33,627 nucleotides of DNA from a virus, in IMG/VR virus record IMGVR_UViG_3300022752_000228, positions 1 to 33,627 of that record; one strand, 5' to 3'. The notes beneath the pieces are model-generated. The model searched no databases, was not told where the DNA came from, and saw nothing but the letters and a program-made list of their open reading frames with translations. Position 1 is the stretch's first letter. Each line of letters starts with the position of its first letter. A program made the translations under genes and the position numbers. Below are positions 11,974 to 19,471 of this stretch, one piece after another.

Positions 11974-13940
11974 TGCCTTACGTTTTTAATCCGTTCACAG
12001 GAACCTTAGACTATACTGAGTCTTCAGTAGCTGATGGCGACAAAGGCGACATCACAGTTAGCAGCTCAGGTGCCACGTGGACCGTCGACAATAACGCAAT
12101 TACCTACGCAAAAGTTCAAAACGTAACGGCAACAGATAAAATTCTGGGACGTCAATCTGTTGGCGCTGGAGTTGTTGAGGAAATATCTTGTACCGCCGCC
12201 GGAAGAGCTTTGCTTGACGATGCGGATGCTTCTGCGCAGCGAACGACATTAGGGTTAGGAACTCTTGCGACTCAAAGTGGTACCTTCTCCGGAACATCCA
12301 GCGGTACTAATACCGGAGATCAGACCATCACTCTGACTGGACCTATAACTGGTTCTGGAACAGGTAGTTTTGCAACAACCATAACAAACCAAGCCGTTAC
12401 ATATTCAAAAATACAAAACGTAACAGCAACAGATAGGTTGCTTGGGAGAAGCACTGCGGGTGCTGGAGTAGTTGAAGAGATTACCTGTACCTCAGCAGGA
12501 AGAGCATTAATTGATGATGCTGATGCCGCAGCGCAACGAACTACTCTCGGTCTTGGAACATTAGCGACGCAAAGTGGAACTTTTTCTGGTACCTCTAGCG
12601 GAACGAACACAGGCGATCAGAACCTGTTTTCAACCATTGCGGTAGCAGGTCAAAGCAATGTAGTCGCCGATACGACATCTGATACTCTGACTCTAGTAGC
12701 AGGAACAAACGTTACAATTACAACTAACGCTACTACAGACACTGTAACGATTAATTCAACTGCCGCAGGAGTATCCGACGGAGATAAAGGCGACATAACT
12801 GTAAGTGGTTCTGGTGCTACTTGGACAATCGACAATAATGCCGTTACTAACGCCAAAATTAACGATGTGGCGTGGAGCAAAGTAACAAGCAGACCTACCA
12901 CGCTTGCAGGCTACGGAATTACAGACGCTATTGATGGCACTGGATCAACCAATTCAGTGGCGTATTTTTCGGATTCAAACACATTAACAAACAACACAGG
13001 TTTTTTTTATGATGGATATGATCTTTATGTAAAGGATCTTGTTTATCAGGCTTCAATAGGTGTTGACGGTCTCCAATACCTCAACGACATAGGAACTTAT
13101 TTTGCTGTCAACTCAAGCGCTGTGTTCATAGGCGACGGATATCCTAATCCTATGGACTTGATAGTAAGCAGCTATTTAAGCGGCAATCCAGATGCGCTTA
13201 CTGTAAAAGCAGCTTTTTCTCGGGTAGGTATTAGAAATAGTTCTCCCAATCAACCGCTTGACGTCGTTGGTACTGTTAGAATTGGTTTTAACACTACAAA
13301 TCATTTAGAGATATCCTCCTCCTCGACAGGCTTAATTACATATAACGCTACTGGTACTGGCTCTGCTCACTACTTTGCTGATGCAATTCGAGCGACAAAT
13401 CACATAAATTTTGACGCTACTATTGGCGATAGCGGTTATGGATTCCGCTCTAATAGTGGAACAATGCAATTTAAAAATAGCGGTGGCAGTTGGCAGGATA
13501 TTGCAAAAGGTTCGGAAACTCTTACAGCTAATTTTCAAACGACAAACACAACAGCAACTAATACAAATCTTAGTTTTCCTATTGCAGCTAACGAAACGTT
13601 TAAGGTCCGAGTAACTGGTACAGCATCGAAAGCTACTAGCGCAACTGGATTAAAACTTGCAATTGCAGCTCCGACTGGTTGCACCATAAAAGGCGTTCAA
13701 TACGGAGGCGGAGCGACGTTAGCAGCTCCTTTAGTGCCGTCATTAATACCTGGAATAAACACACTAGGAACTACGTTTGCTACAGGTATCAGCATTGAAG
13801 TGGGGTTCGTACTTGAGTTTGTGGTGACAAATAGCTCAACGGCTGGAAACATTACTTTGCAAGCTGCCACCGTAACGTCAAATCAACTGACAATTTACGC
13901 AGGAACTACAATGCAATATGAGCTATGTGTAGGAGTATAA
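11973..13940 (+). CDS. Tail- or head-fibre protein with 71-aa tandem repeat
   Basis: The 655-aa product begins P-Y-V-F-N-P-F-T-G-T-L-D-Y, an N-terminus common in phage fibres. It then shows G-D-K-G-D-I-T-V twice (about residues 22 and 270). Two copies of a 71-residue block (residues 47-117 and 146-216) are identical at about 61 positions. The middle is beta-rich and low in charge, fitting a trimeric fibre shaft. The C-terminus (about 510-655) is probably a globular knob. No intramolecular chaperone domain is visible. The position between portal and scaffold, far from the other fibre at 28458, is unusual. GAGG precedes the ATG. Confidence 0.82.
   Translation: MPYVFNPFTGTLDYTESSVADGDKGDITVSSSGATWTVDNNAITYAKVQNVTATDKILGRQSVGAGVVEEISCTAAGRALLDDADASAQRTTLGLGTLATQSGTFSGTSSGTNTGDQTITLTGPITGSGTGSFATTITNQAVTYSKIQNVTATDRLLGRSTAGAGVVEEITCTSAGRALIDDADAAAQRTTLGLGTLATQSGTFSGTSSGTNTGDQNLFSTIAVAGQSNVVADTTSDTLTLVAGTNVTITTNATTDTVTINSTAAGVSDGDKGDITVSGSGATWTIDNNAVTNAKINDVAWSKVTSRPTTLAGYGITDAIDGTGSTNSVAYFSDSNTLTNNTGFFYDGYDLYVKDLVYQASIGVDGLQYLNDIGTYFAVNSSAVFIGDGYPNPMDLIVSSYLSGNPDALTVKAAFSRVGIRNSSPNQPLDVVGTVRIGFNTTNHLEISSSSTGLITYNATGTGSAHYFADAIRATNHINFDATIGDSGYGFRSNSGTMQFKNSGGSWQDIAKGSETLTANFQTTNTTATNTNLSFPIAANETFKVRVTGTASKATSATGLKLAIAAPTGCTIKGVQYGGGATLAAPLVPSLIPGINTLGTTFATGISIEVGFVLEFVVTNSSTAGNITLQAATVTSNQLTIYAGTTMQYELCVGV
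12111..12620. repeat. Coding duplication in the fibre gene (71-residue repeat)
   Basis: Copy 1 is 12111-12323 and copy 2 is 12408-12620. The encoded blocks start K-(V/I)-Q-N-V-T-A-T-D and end G-T-N-T-G-D-Q. About 61 of 71 residues match while many third codon positions differ (for example GGA-ACT-CTT-GCG versus GGA-ACA-TTA-GCG), so the copies are old or are kept apart at the DNA level. A 28-residue spacer separates them. Confidence 0.85.
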
Positions 13941-13941
13941 A

Positions 13942-14271
13942 ATGGCACGAAAGATAATTAACATTCGATATGAAGGCGAAGAGTCCGACATTGCGGCAGC
14001 GATTGATGCCTTGGCTTTCTATGGTCAATATAACCCAACTGGAACCGCAACAAAGGAAGAGGTAGCGCAAGAATACTTGACTGCGTTTATCCGTTCTCGT
14101 GTAAAAACGTTTGTTCCAATGATTGCAACTCAAGCAGATCGTAATGCTCTTCAAGATAAGGAGATTGCGGCAGCGGCGGCAGCACAGGCGGCATTAGACA
14201 ACATTGTGAAACTCCCGATTGAAATAACAGACGCAGCCACTACTGCGGAGATAGTAGATGGGTCAGTTTAA
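13942..14271 (+). CDS. Hypothetical protein, 109 aa, alanine-rich
   Basis: AGGAG precedes the ATG. The N-terminal part is mixed (M-A-R-K-I-I-N-I-R-Y-E-G-E-E-S), and the C-terminal half is an alanine-rich helix (K-E-I-A-A-A-A-A-A-Q-A-A-L-D). It overlaps the next gene by 14 nt. Placement between the fibre and the nuclease-like gene suggests a fibre-assembly factor or small virion protein, without direct evidence. Confidence 0.65.
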   Translation: MARKIINIRYEGEESDIAAAIDALAFYGQYNPTGTATKEEVAQEYLTAFIRSRVKTFVPMIATQADRNALQDKEIAAAAAAQAALDNIVKLPIEITDAATTAEIVDGSV

Positions 14272-14773
14272 TCAGCCACGAGCGCAATTACCCACTTTAC
14301 CTGACCGTCCTATTACGTTCGCCAGTTATGCGGAGTATGCGACGGGAATGTTGTTGGAGCGTTACATTGGCGATTATGAATTGAAAATGGGACACACGTT
14401 CCAAGTTCCTATAGGTCACAACAAGCACTGCGATTTTTTAGTTAATGGCGTTTTTGTGGAGTTTCATCCTATCAATCTTCGTCACGAATTCTCCGACCGA
14501 CAAGCGGCGAGGCAGTTTGGCGAAGCTATGCGGCATGTCGCTCATCCGTTTCGAGAACGAATAGTAAATGCTGTTAAGAATGAGCTTGCGGAAAAATACT
14601 ATGAACGACGTAAGTTTTTAGTGTCGATGCACGGAGGTAAAGACTCTGAACTAATCGTTTGCAAGGATCATATTGATCTATACCAGTCAGTTATTAAACG
14701 GTTTGGGGTTGGGTATCCGAAGCAAGCAAATTTTATAAATGAGTTTGATGCCTTAGCTCGGCAAAGGTTTTAG
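14258..14773 (+). CDS. PD-(D/E)XK-like nuclease candidate in the head module (171 aa)
   Basis: Residues 54-70 read H-N-K-H-C-D-F-L-V-N-G-V-F-V-E-F-H: an aspartate (D59) and, eight residues on, E68-x-H70. This resembles the D...ExK core of PD-(D/E)XK nucleases with His in place of Lys. E26 and E34 lie in the preceding helix. A second half (about 100-171) is helical and basic. Some phages keep such proteins near packaging genes, but the altered third residue leaves activity uncertain. GGAG precedes the ATG. Homing or packaging-linked roles are possible. Confidence 0.5.
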   Translation: MGQFNQPRAQLPTLPDRPITFASYAEYATGMLLERYIGDYELKMGHTFQVPIGHNKHCDFLVNGVFVEFHPINLRHEFSDRQAARQFGEAMRHVAHPFRERIVNAVKNELAEKYYERRKFLVSMHGGKDSELIVCKDHIDLYQSVIKRFGVGYPKQANFINEFDALARQRF

Positions 14774-14776
14774 GGT

Positions 14777-15139
14777 ATGTTTTTAATCTTTAAACCACCT
14801 CAGAGTTTTTTGCAGGTACAACTGCTCGACCCTGACGGGTTTAAAAAGCGGTATAATGCTTTTGAAGAAGCATACGCCGCTCAAATTATTAAAGAGAGAC
14901 AACGTAAAACTAAAAGGAAGAAGAAAAAGCCTTCTGTGGAATTTAAGTTGCTTGTTGAAAAGCAACTTCAGGCAGGGTTTACCGAGCAAGAACTTATTCA
15001 GCCTATTGATTTAGACACATTGCGAGCAGACGTATCTGCCATTATTGCGGAATATCAAGCTCGTATTGAAACTGAAAAGCGTAGAAAGAAAGCCAAGCGA
15101 ATTAAGGTTTTGTTTCTTTTAGCAACGATGGAGGATTAA
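14777..15139 (+). CDS. Hypothetical basic protein, 120 aa
   Basis: After a short hydrophobic start (M-F-L-I-F-K-P-P-Q-S-F-L) the chain is strongly basic and helical, with Lys/Arg clusters at about residues 40-53 (R-Q-R-K-T-K-R-K-K-K-K-P) and 100-108 (E-K-R-R-K-K-A-K-R). It may bind nucleic acid. It overlaps the next ATG by one base. No family recognised. Confidence 0.65.
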   Translation: MFLIFKPPQSFLQVQLLDPDGFKKRYNAFEEAYAAQIIKERQRKTKRKKKKPSVEFKLLVEKQLQAGFTEQELIQPIDLDTLRADVSAIIAEYQARIETEKRRKKAKRIKVLFLLATMED

Positions 15140-15462
15140 TGAGCAAGTACAAACTATTCCAATGGTGCCCGGTCAAAAAGAAGGTTGTGCCAATAGAACA
15201 AGTAGACCGACGGGCACAATCCAATGCTCGTGACCTGTTTATTCAGGATGAGATGGAGCCGACTAGAAACCCTCTCAATCCAAAAGAAATTTATACAAGC
15301 AAAAGTAAATTACGGGCTGCTTATCGAGCGGCGGGGGCAATAGAAGTAGGGGATGCGTATGACCGTGGCTATCAGACTGACAATGAGTCTGGAGCATCGG
15401 AACGCAAGCTGGCTAAAGACCTAACGGCTAGAATGATAGAAAGGTATAAAAATGGAAGATAA
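15139..15462 (+). CDS. Hypothetical protein, 107 aa, upstream of scaffold
   Basis: GGAGG precedes the ATG. The sequence (starting M-S-K-Y-K-L-F-Q-W-C-P-V) has a middle part with T-R-N-P-L-N-P-K-E-I-Y-T-S-K-S and a C-terminal helix (L-A-K-D-L-T-A-R-M-I-E-R-Y-K). Small proteins of this shape commonly lie just before the scaffold in podovirus-like head modules, but their role is not established. It overlaps the scaffold start by 11 nt. Confidence 0.65.
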   Translation: MSKYKLFQWCPVKKKVVPIEQVDRRAQSNARDLFIQDEMEPTRNPLNPKEIYTSKSKLRAAYRAAGAIEVGDAYDRGYQTDNESGASERKLAKDLTARMIERYKNGR

Positions 15463-16492
15463 CGTACAAGATGTAGAATCTACCGAAGTAGTTGCAGATC
15501 GTGAACCGGCTGAGTTGTCGATTCGTGAGACCCTAAGTAAGCAGTTTAATGGTGATGTAGAAGAGAATCGTAGCCAAGCATCCGCTGATAAAACTGAAGA
15601 AAAACACGAAACTTCTCAGGTTGTTAGCAACGAAGTCAGTAACCAAGAACGGATGGTCTTCGCACCTCCGGCTGACATGAACAAGATTGAGAAGGAAGCG
15701 TTCCTTAATCCTACGGCTGAAAATGCTCATATTCTGCAATCCTATCTTAATCGTCGAGCCTATGAGACTCGCAACCAATACGACCGTAAAGCTCAGGAGC
15801 TTAACACGCTTATCGAGCGCAATTCGTCGGTGTATAACACCATAAAAGATTACGAGCAGGAATACGCTAAGGAAGGCATAGCTATTACTGATGTCGCTCG
15901 TCGCTCAATAGCTTGGGACCGAGCTATGAAACAGGCTCCGTACGAAACGGCTATGGAATGGCTTGAGGCTTACGGCATTTCCCCGCAGGAGCTTATTGAA
16001 CGGCAGCAAATGACCGGCAATGACCAGCCGGACTACTCCCAGTACATGACAAGGGATGAAGCCGAAAAGTTTGCTACGGAACGCTGGACGACCTTACAGC
16101 AGGAGCAGGAAAAAAAGGCAGTTGAGTACATGAACCAAATGGTCGTAGAATCATTCATGAACCGTAAGCCTTTGTTCCGTGACCCAGAAACAGCCTCGCA
16201 GCTAGAGTCTGAAATGGCCCCCGTGGTACAGGCTTTGACACAAACAGGTCGTTACAGCTCTGCCGAAGAGGTCCTAGAGACGGCTTATAATTATGTGGTC
16301 AACGGTAATCCGGTGTTTTCTGGCTTGGTACAAAAACTAAACACAGCGCCGGTAATACAGCAGCAAAAGCAAGTCGTCCAAAGGGCGAAGCAAGCTGCCA
16401 AGTCAATATCTGGCTCCGCAGGAAGCGGAACCCCCAGGGTACAAACGAAAGATATTCGGGATAACCTGCGGCGGCGACTTGGCGGTGATTAG
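15452..16492 (+). CDS. Scaffolding protein
   Basis: The 346-aa protein lies directly upstream of the major capsid gene. It has the usual composition of a phage scaffold: an acidic, disordered N-terminus (to about residue 60), a long charged helical middle rich in Glu and Gln (around M-T-R-D-E-A-E-K-F-A-T-E-R-W and the following 60 residues), and a short basic C-terminal end (D-N-L-R-R-R-L-G-G-D) of the kind that contacts the coat protein. Assignment rests on position and composition. Confidence 0.78.
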   Translation: MEDNVQDVESTEVVADREPAELSIRETLSKQFNGDVEENRSQASADKTEEKHETSQVVSNEVSNQERMVFAPPADMNKIEKEAFLNPTAENAHILQSYLNRRAYETRNQYDRKAQELNTLIERNSSVYNTIKDYEQEYAKEGIAITDVARRSIAWDRAMKQAPYETAMEWLEAYGISPQELIERQQMTGNDQPDYSQYMTRDEAEKFATERWTTLQQEQEKKAVEYMNQMVVESFMNRKPLFRDPETASQLESEMAPVVQALTQTGRYSSAEEVLETAYNYVVNGNPVFSGLVQKLNTAPVIQQQKQVVQRAKQAAKSISGSAGSGTPRVQTKDIRDNLRRRLGGD

Positions 16493-16551
16493 CTAATTTA
16501 GCCATTCGGTTATCCCATAAACTTAAAGGATAACTAAAATGGCTAATTTAG
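16493..16551 (+). promoter_or_regulatory. Nested hairpin enclosing the ribosome-binding site and start codon of the capsid gene
   Basis: The outer stem CTAATTTAGCC (16493-16503) pairs with GGCTAATTTAG (16541-16551), 10 of 11 positions. The inner stem GTTATCC (16509-16515) pairs perfectly with GGATAAC (16528-16534). The Shine-Dalgarno AAGGA (16526-16530) is partly in the inner stem. The ATG is at 16539-16541, its G being the first base of the outer stem. It starts one base after the scaffold stop codon, so ribosomes ending scaffold translation would open it. Confidence 0.6.
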
Positions 16552-17495
16552 AAGAGGCAATCGTAGCGACCCTTTTCGACCAGTCTGATGCTATTGCTGA
16601 TGAGGTGCTTCACCACAATCCGCTTTTGGCTTCGCTGGACGAGCAGGGTCTCATTCGTAAATTTTCCGGTGGATATGAACTCCGTAAGCCCATCATGTAC
16701 AATGATGCGGCTGTAGGTGGTTTCTACTCTGGATTCTCGTCTTTCAATCTTGATTCAATCGACGATGCAACTGCATTCCGATTTGCTATCAAACAGGTAT
16801 ATGAACCTGTAGCAATCGCTGGCCGTGATCGTCGTGCAAACCGTGATGAGGCACAGCTTCTCGACCTTGCAGAGATGAAGATGAAGGCTGCTATCAGCCG
16901 TCTCAAGAACACCGTTTCTACCTCGCTTCGTGGCGATGGAACAGGAAGCGCAGGTCTTGAGTTCGACGGTATCAAGAAGGCAGTTTCGACTTCGCCATCT
17001 TCCGGTACCTACGGAACCATCGACCGAGGAACAAACCTTTGGGCTCGTAACCTTGCTGTCAACGTAACCCTTTCAGCTTCTAATGTTCAGGAGCAAATCA
17101 CCGACGCTATCTCGCAGGTAACTCGTGGTGATGAGCAGCCAGACCTTGGACTGATGGATCGTACAGCTTGGAAGTACCTCCACAGCTCATTGACCGCTAT
17201 TCAGCGTATTCAGCTTCCTGCAAAGAAGGCTGTAGCTGGATTCCGTGTTCTTAGCTACGACGGATGCGATTTCGTATTCGACGGTGGATATGGTTCCGCA
17301 GTGCTTGAGACTAACTCATGCCGACTTCTCAATACTAAGTATTGGACATTCGACATGGTTCGTGGCGCAGATTTCAAACCGCTTGCTCCAGAGATGGCTC
17401 GACCGGTTGACCAGGATGCTTTCTTCACGGTTATTATCGTTGAAGGAAACCTCTGTTGTTCTGCACCTGCACTTCAGGCTGTTATTTACGCTTAA
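16539..17495 (+). CDS. Major capsid protein
   Basis: The 318-aa product follows the scaffold gene and fits a HK97-fold capsid protein in length and pattern: a helical N-terminal arm (A-N-L-E-E-A-I-V-A-T-L-F-D-Q), a long alpha helix in the middle (L-L-D-L-A-E-M-K-M-K-A-A-I-S-R), a P-domain-like region, and a beta-rich end with Y-W-T-F-D-M-V-R-G-A-D-F. It has the steadiest codon choice in the window (many GCT, CGT, CTT, TTC), as expected for the most abundant protein. Its initiation site lies in the hairpin at 16493-16551. Confidence 0.9.
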   Translation: MANLEEAIVATLFDQSDAIADEVLHHNPLLASLDEQGLIRKFSGGYELRKPIMYNDAAVGGFYSGFSSFNLDSIDDATAFRFAIKQVYEPVAIAGRDRRANRDEAQLLDLAEMKMKAAISRLKNTVSTSLRGDGTGSAGLEFDGIKKAVSTSPSSGTYGTIDRGTNLWARNLAVNVTLSASNVQEQITDAISQVTRGDEQPDLGLMDRTAWKYLHSSLTAIQRIQLPAKKAVAGFRVLSYDGCDFVFDGGYGSAVLETNSCRLLNTKYWTFDMVRGADFKPLAPEMARPVDQDAFFTVIIVEGNLCCSAPALQAVIYA

Positions 17496-17513
17496 TTAAG
17501 GAGGTAACAGAAT

Positions 17514-18002
17514 ATGTCATTTTCAGGATCGTTTGGAATTAATTCAAATCGAACATGGGATGGAACAACAATTCCACTCCCTGCAAAAGTATTAGATATT
17601 GGTTCTGACAAACGTGGCAAATTCATGTTTGTTAAAGCTACTACTACTACTACTCAGTATCAGGCTGGAATCGTAGACAAGGATGGTGGGTTCACGCCTA
17701 TTACTACAACTAACGCAAGCACAACTCCAAAGGGAGTTGGAATTGCTCAGGTTGCTGCTGCTACCAACGAATACCTTTGGGTATTTGTTGGAGAAGGTGG
17801 AGGAACAGGTTCTGGTATTAAGGTTAAGGTTGCAGCGTCGTATGCCGCTGGAACTAAGCTTTACACCACAGCTACTGCTGGCGTTCTTGACGATGCTTCA
17901 ACTGCTGGAGTTATCACCGGCCTTGTTGGTCTTACGACTGACTCTGGTTCAGGATCTTCGGTAGAAGTTCAGTCGTTCGCTGGAATCTACAGCAATATCT
18001 AA
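17514..18002 (+). CDS. Capsid decoration-type protein, 162 aa
   Basis: AAGGAGG precedes the ATG. The product is a small, beta-rich protein with Gly/Thr/Ala/Val composition (for example G-V-G-I-A-Q-V-A-A-A-T-N-E-Y-L-W-V-F) and the G-K-F-M-F-V-K-A and Y-L-W-V-F-V-G elements seen in phage head-decoration proteins. Codons match the capsid gene. It is the last gene before terminator 18009-18038, so it shares a strong transcript with the capsid gene. Confidence 0.68.
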   Translation: MSFSGSFGINSNRTWDGTTIPLPAKVLDIGSDKRGKFMFVKATTTTTQYQAGIVDKDGGFTPITTTNASTTPKGVGIAQVAAATNEYLWVFVGEGGGTGSGIKVKVAASYAAGTKLYTTATAGVLDDASTAGVITGLVGLTTDSGSGSSVEVQSFAGIYSNI

Positions 18003-18008
18003 CCAAAT

Positions 18009-18038
18009 GAGGGAGGCTTGTTTAGCTCCCTCTTTTTT
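18009..18038 (+). terminator. Intrinsic terminator after the capsid/decoration pair
   Basis: GAGGGAG (18009-18015) pairs with CTCCCTC (18026-18032) and six T follow (18033-18038). It lies between the decoration gene and the next gene of the same strand. It probably lets only part of the capsid transcript through, setting protein ratios. Confidence 0.85.
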
Positions 18039-18048
18039 AGGAGAATTT

Positions 18049-18372
18049 ATGGCGAGCGCACAAACCCTTATGGGACTCGGTATGCCAGCGGAGCTTGCAG
18101 CTTCCGTTACCGATGGTGTTTTTCCAGGAACTGTTACCCCTGCCGGTCAGGTAGTGGCTACGGCTGCTGGTTTAAGAACTAAACAGGCAATCAACAATGT
18201 CGGCGACACTACGCCAACAGCGGCTGAGCTTACGACTTCGTTCGGAACTCCTGCCTCTGTAGGAAGTGGATTCGTTGGTGTTGTGAAAGATGCTGATGCT
18301 GATACTAACTGCTTTGTAGTGGTATCAAACGGCACTTCATACTTTTATTTGAAGTTTACCAAGGCTTCGTAA
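18049..18372 (+). CDS. Small virion protein between two terminators, 107 aa
   Basis: Start M-A-S-A-Q-T-L-M-G-L-G-M, with AGGAG 5 nt upstream and inside the tail of the preceding terminator; a frame from 18007 would translate the terminator stem and is rejected. The C-terminus C-F-V-V-V-S-N-G-T-S-Y-F-Y-L-K-F-T-K-A matches a motif often found in phage head-fibre and decoration proteins. Alone between two terminators, it is likely made at a controlled level. Confidence 0.68.
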   Translation: MASAQTLMGLGMPAELAASVTDGVFPGTVTPAGQVVATAAGLRTKQAINNVGDTTPTAAELTTSFGTPASVGSGFVGVVKDADADTNCFVVVSNGTSYFYLKFTKAS

Positions 18373-18378
18373 ACTGAC

Positions 18379-18405
18379 GGGGGGATTCAATCCCCCCACT
18401 TTTTT
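18379..18405 (+). terminator. Second intrinsic terminator in the head module
   Basis: GGGGGG (18379-18384) and CCCCCC (18392-18397), extended by ATT/AAT, give a 9-bp stem with almost no loop at full extension, or a 4-7 nt loop otherwise. A T-run follows at 18400-18405. AGGTGA for the next gene starts directly after it. Confidence 0.82.
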
Positions 18406-18414
18406 AGGTGATTT

Positions 18415-18732
18415 ATGACAGCTTATACCGGGAATACCACAACTACCACTCCAACTATTGCAACGGCTACTAGCACGACAGTTCTTGCAGCTAATCCGTT
18501 CAGAAAGTTCCTTCTTATTCAAAATCACTCTGCAGCAGCTATTGGAATAGGCTTAGAGGGTCAAACCCTTACGGGAATAAACCCTTCAGCTACCAATAAG
18601 TGTTTTAATTTAGACAACTCCGGTACCGCCAACAGATTGATATTTTCGAATGGATTTATCCCTGGTGGACCTATTACGGTTTATCAAACTAGCGGAGCTT
18701 CGATTAACACTGTTACGGTCATTGAAGGTTAG
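18415..18732 (+). CDS. Small virion protein, Thr/Ala-rich, 105 aa
   Basis: AGGTGA lies 5 nt before the ATG. The chain starts with a Thr-rich segment (N-T-T-T-T-T-P-T-I-A-T-A) and continues as a small beta protein (F-L-L-I-Q-N-H-S-A-A-A-I-G-I-G-L-E-G). R-K-F-L-L-I-Q-N is a motif common in phage virion proteins that sit beside decoration or head-tail proteins. No enzyme motif is present. It lies between terminator 2 and the hairpin at 18742. Confidence 0.65.
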   Translation: MTAYTGNTTTTTPTIATATSTTVLAANPFRKFLLIQNHSAAAIGIGLEGQTLTGINPSATNKCFNLDNSGTANRLIFSNGFIPGGPITVYQTSGASINTVTVIEG

Positions 18733-18741
18733 TGCTATAAG

Positions 18742-18768
18742 ATAGCTACACAGTTTATGTGTATCTAT
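18742..18768 (+). promoter_or_regulatory. Hairpin upstream of the 18779 gene
   Basis: ATAGCTACACA (18742-18752) pairs with TGTGTATCTAT (18758-18768), one A-C mismatch, with loop GTTTA. It ends just before AGGAG of the next gene. There is no T-run, so it is not a terminator. It may be a processing site or mRNA end protector where the transcript changes level. Confidence 0.5.
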
Positions 18769-18778
18769 AGGAGATTAA

Positions 18779-19471
18779 ATGGCACAGATTGATTGGCAGT
18801 CTATAATGTCAGGGAACTCGCAACCGAAGAAGCGGTATTCGGGTGCTAATATCAAGTTCTTTTACGCTTATAACGAGAACGCAGAAAAAACCCGTCAGGA
18901 AGGTCGTCCCATCTTTGATGAGATTCCTTCTATTTCCATTCAGTGGCCTGGAATGGATGAAACGGTTCGTCGTATTGAACCGCAGGACATGCAGGATTAC
19001 CCAGAATTGTATGCTCGTTTTAAGGCTAACAGCGAGCCTGTTACGGAGGGAACTCCGCTTACTGAGTGGCCGATGATGACCGGCAGCGCAATGCGAGAGC
19101 TTAACTACCTTGGCTTTAAGACGGTAGAGCAACTTGCAGTGGCGGCAGAAGAAGTAAAACGTAAACTTGGACCATTGTCTAAGTTTGTCAAATTAGCGCA
19201 AGATTGGTTAGCTGCCGCTAAGTCTGACCAGAATGAGGTTGTAAAGCTGAAGCAGTTGCTTGATGGCGAAACAGCTCGTCGCAAGGCTCTGGAACATAAG
19301 GTTGAGTTGTTACTTCAACGAGTAGAAGCTAACGAAGGAATCGACCTTCGTGACCGTCGAAAGGAGGTGATCCCAGCATCCGAGGCCCTTGAAGAGGGCA
19401 TCATAGAAGCTCAAGAGGAGCGTCTAGAGGATCAAGAAGTAAGGCGACGAGGGAGGCCACGTAAAGCATGA
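18779..19471 (+). CDS. Hypothetical virion protein with basic C-terminal tail, 230 aa
   Basis: AGGAG precedes the ATG. A mixed N-terminal domain with I-S-I-Q-W-P-G-M-D-E and G-T-P-L-T-E-W-P is followed by L-G-F-K-T-V-E-Q-L-A, a helix-hairpin-like piece. A coiled coil follows (about 130-185), then an acidic stretch and the basic end R-R-R-G-R-P-R-K-A, which holds an AT-hook-like G-R-P core. Such proteins are common in podovirus-like head-tail modules; their job is not known. Overlaps the next gene as ATGA. Confidence 0.68.
   Translation: MAQIDWQSIMSGNSQPKKRYSGANIKFFYAYNENAEKTRQEGRPIFDEIPSISIQWPGMDETVRRIEPQDMQDYPELYARFKANSEPVTEGTPLTEWPMMTGSAMRELNYLGFKTVEQLAVAAEEVKRKLGPLSKFVKLAQDWLAAAKSDQNEVVKLKQLLDGETARRKALEHKVELLLQRVEANEGIDLRDRRKEVIPASEALEEGIIEAQEERLEDQEVRRRGRPRKA

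Noticed and set aside
17639-17656. CTA/ACT trinucleotide run in the decoration gene
   Set aside because: It only encodes a short run of threonines; too short to call a variable repeat.
18007-18048. Longer N-terminus for the gene at 18049
   Set aside because: It would translate the stem of the terminator; a proper ribosome-binding site stands before 18049.
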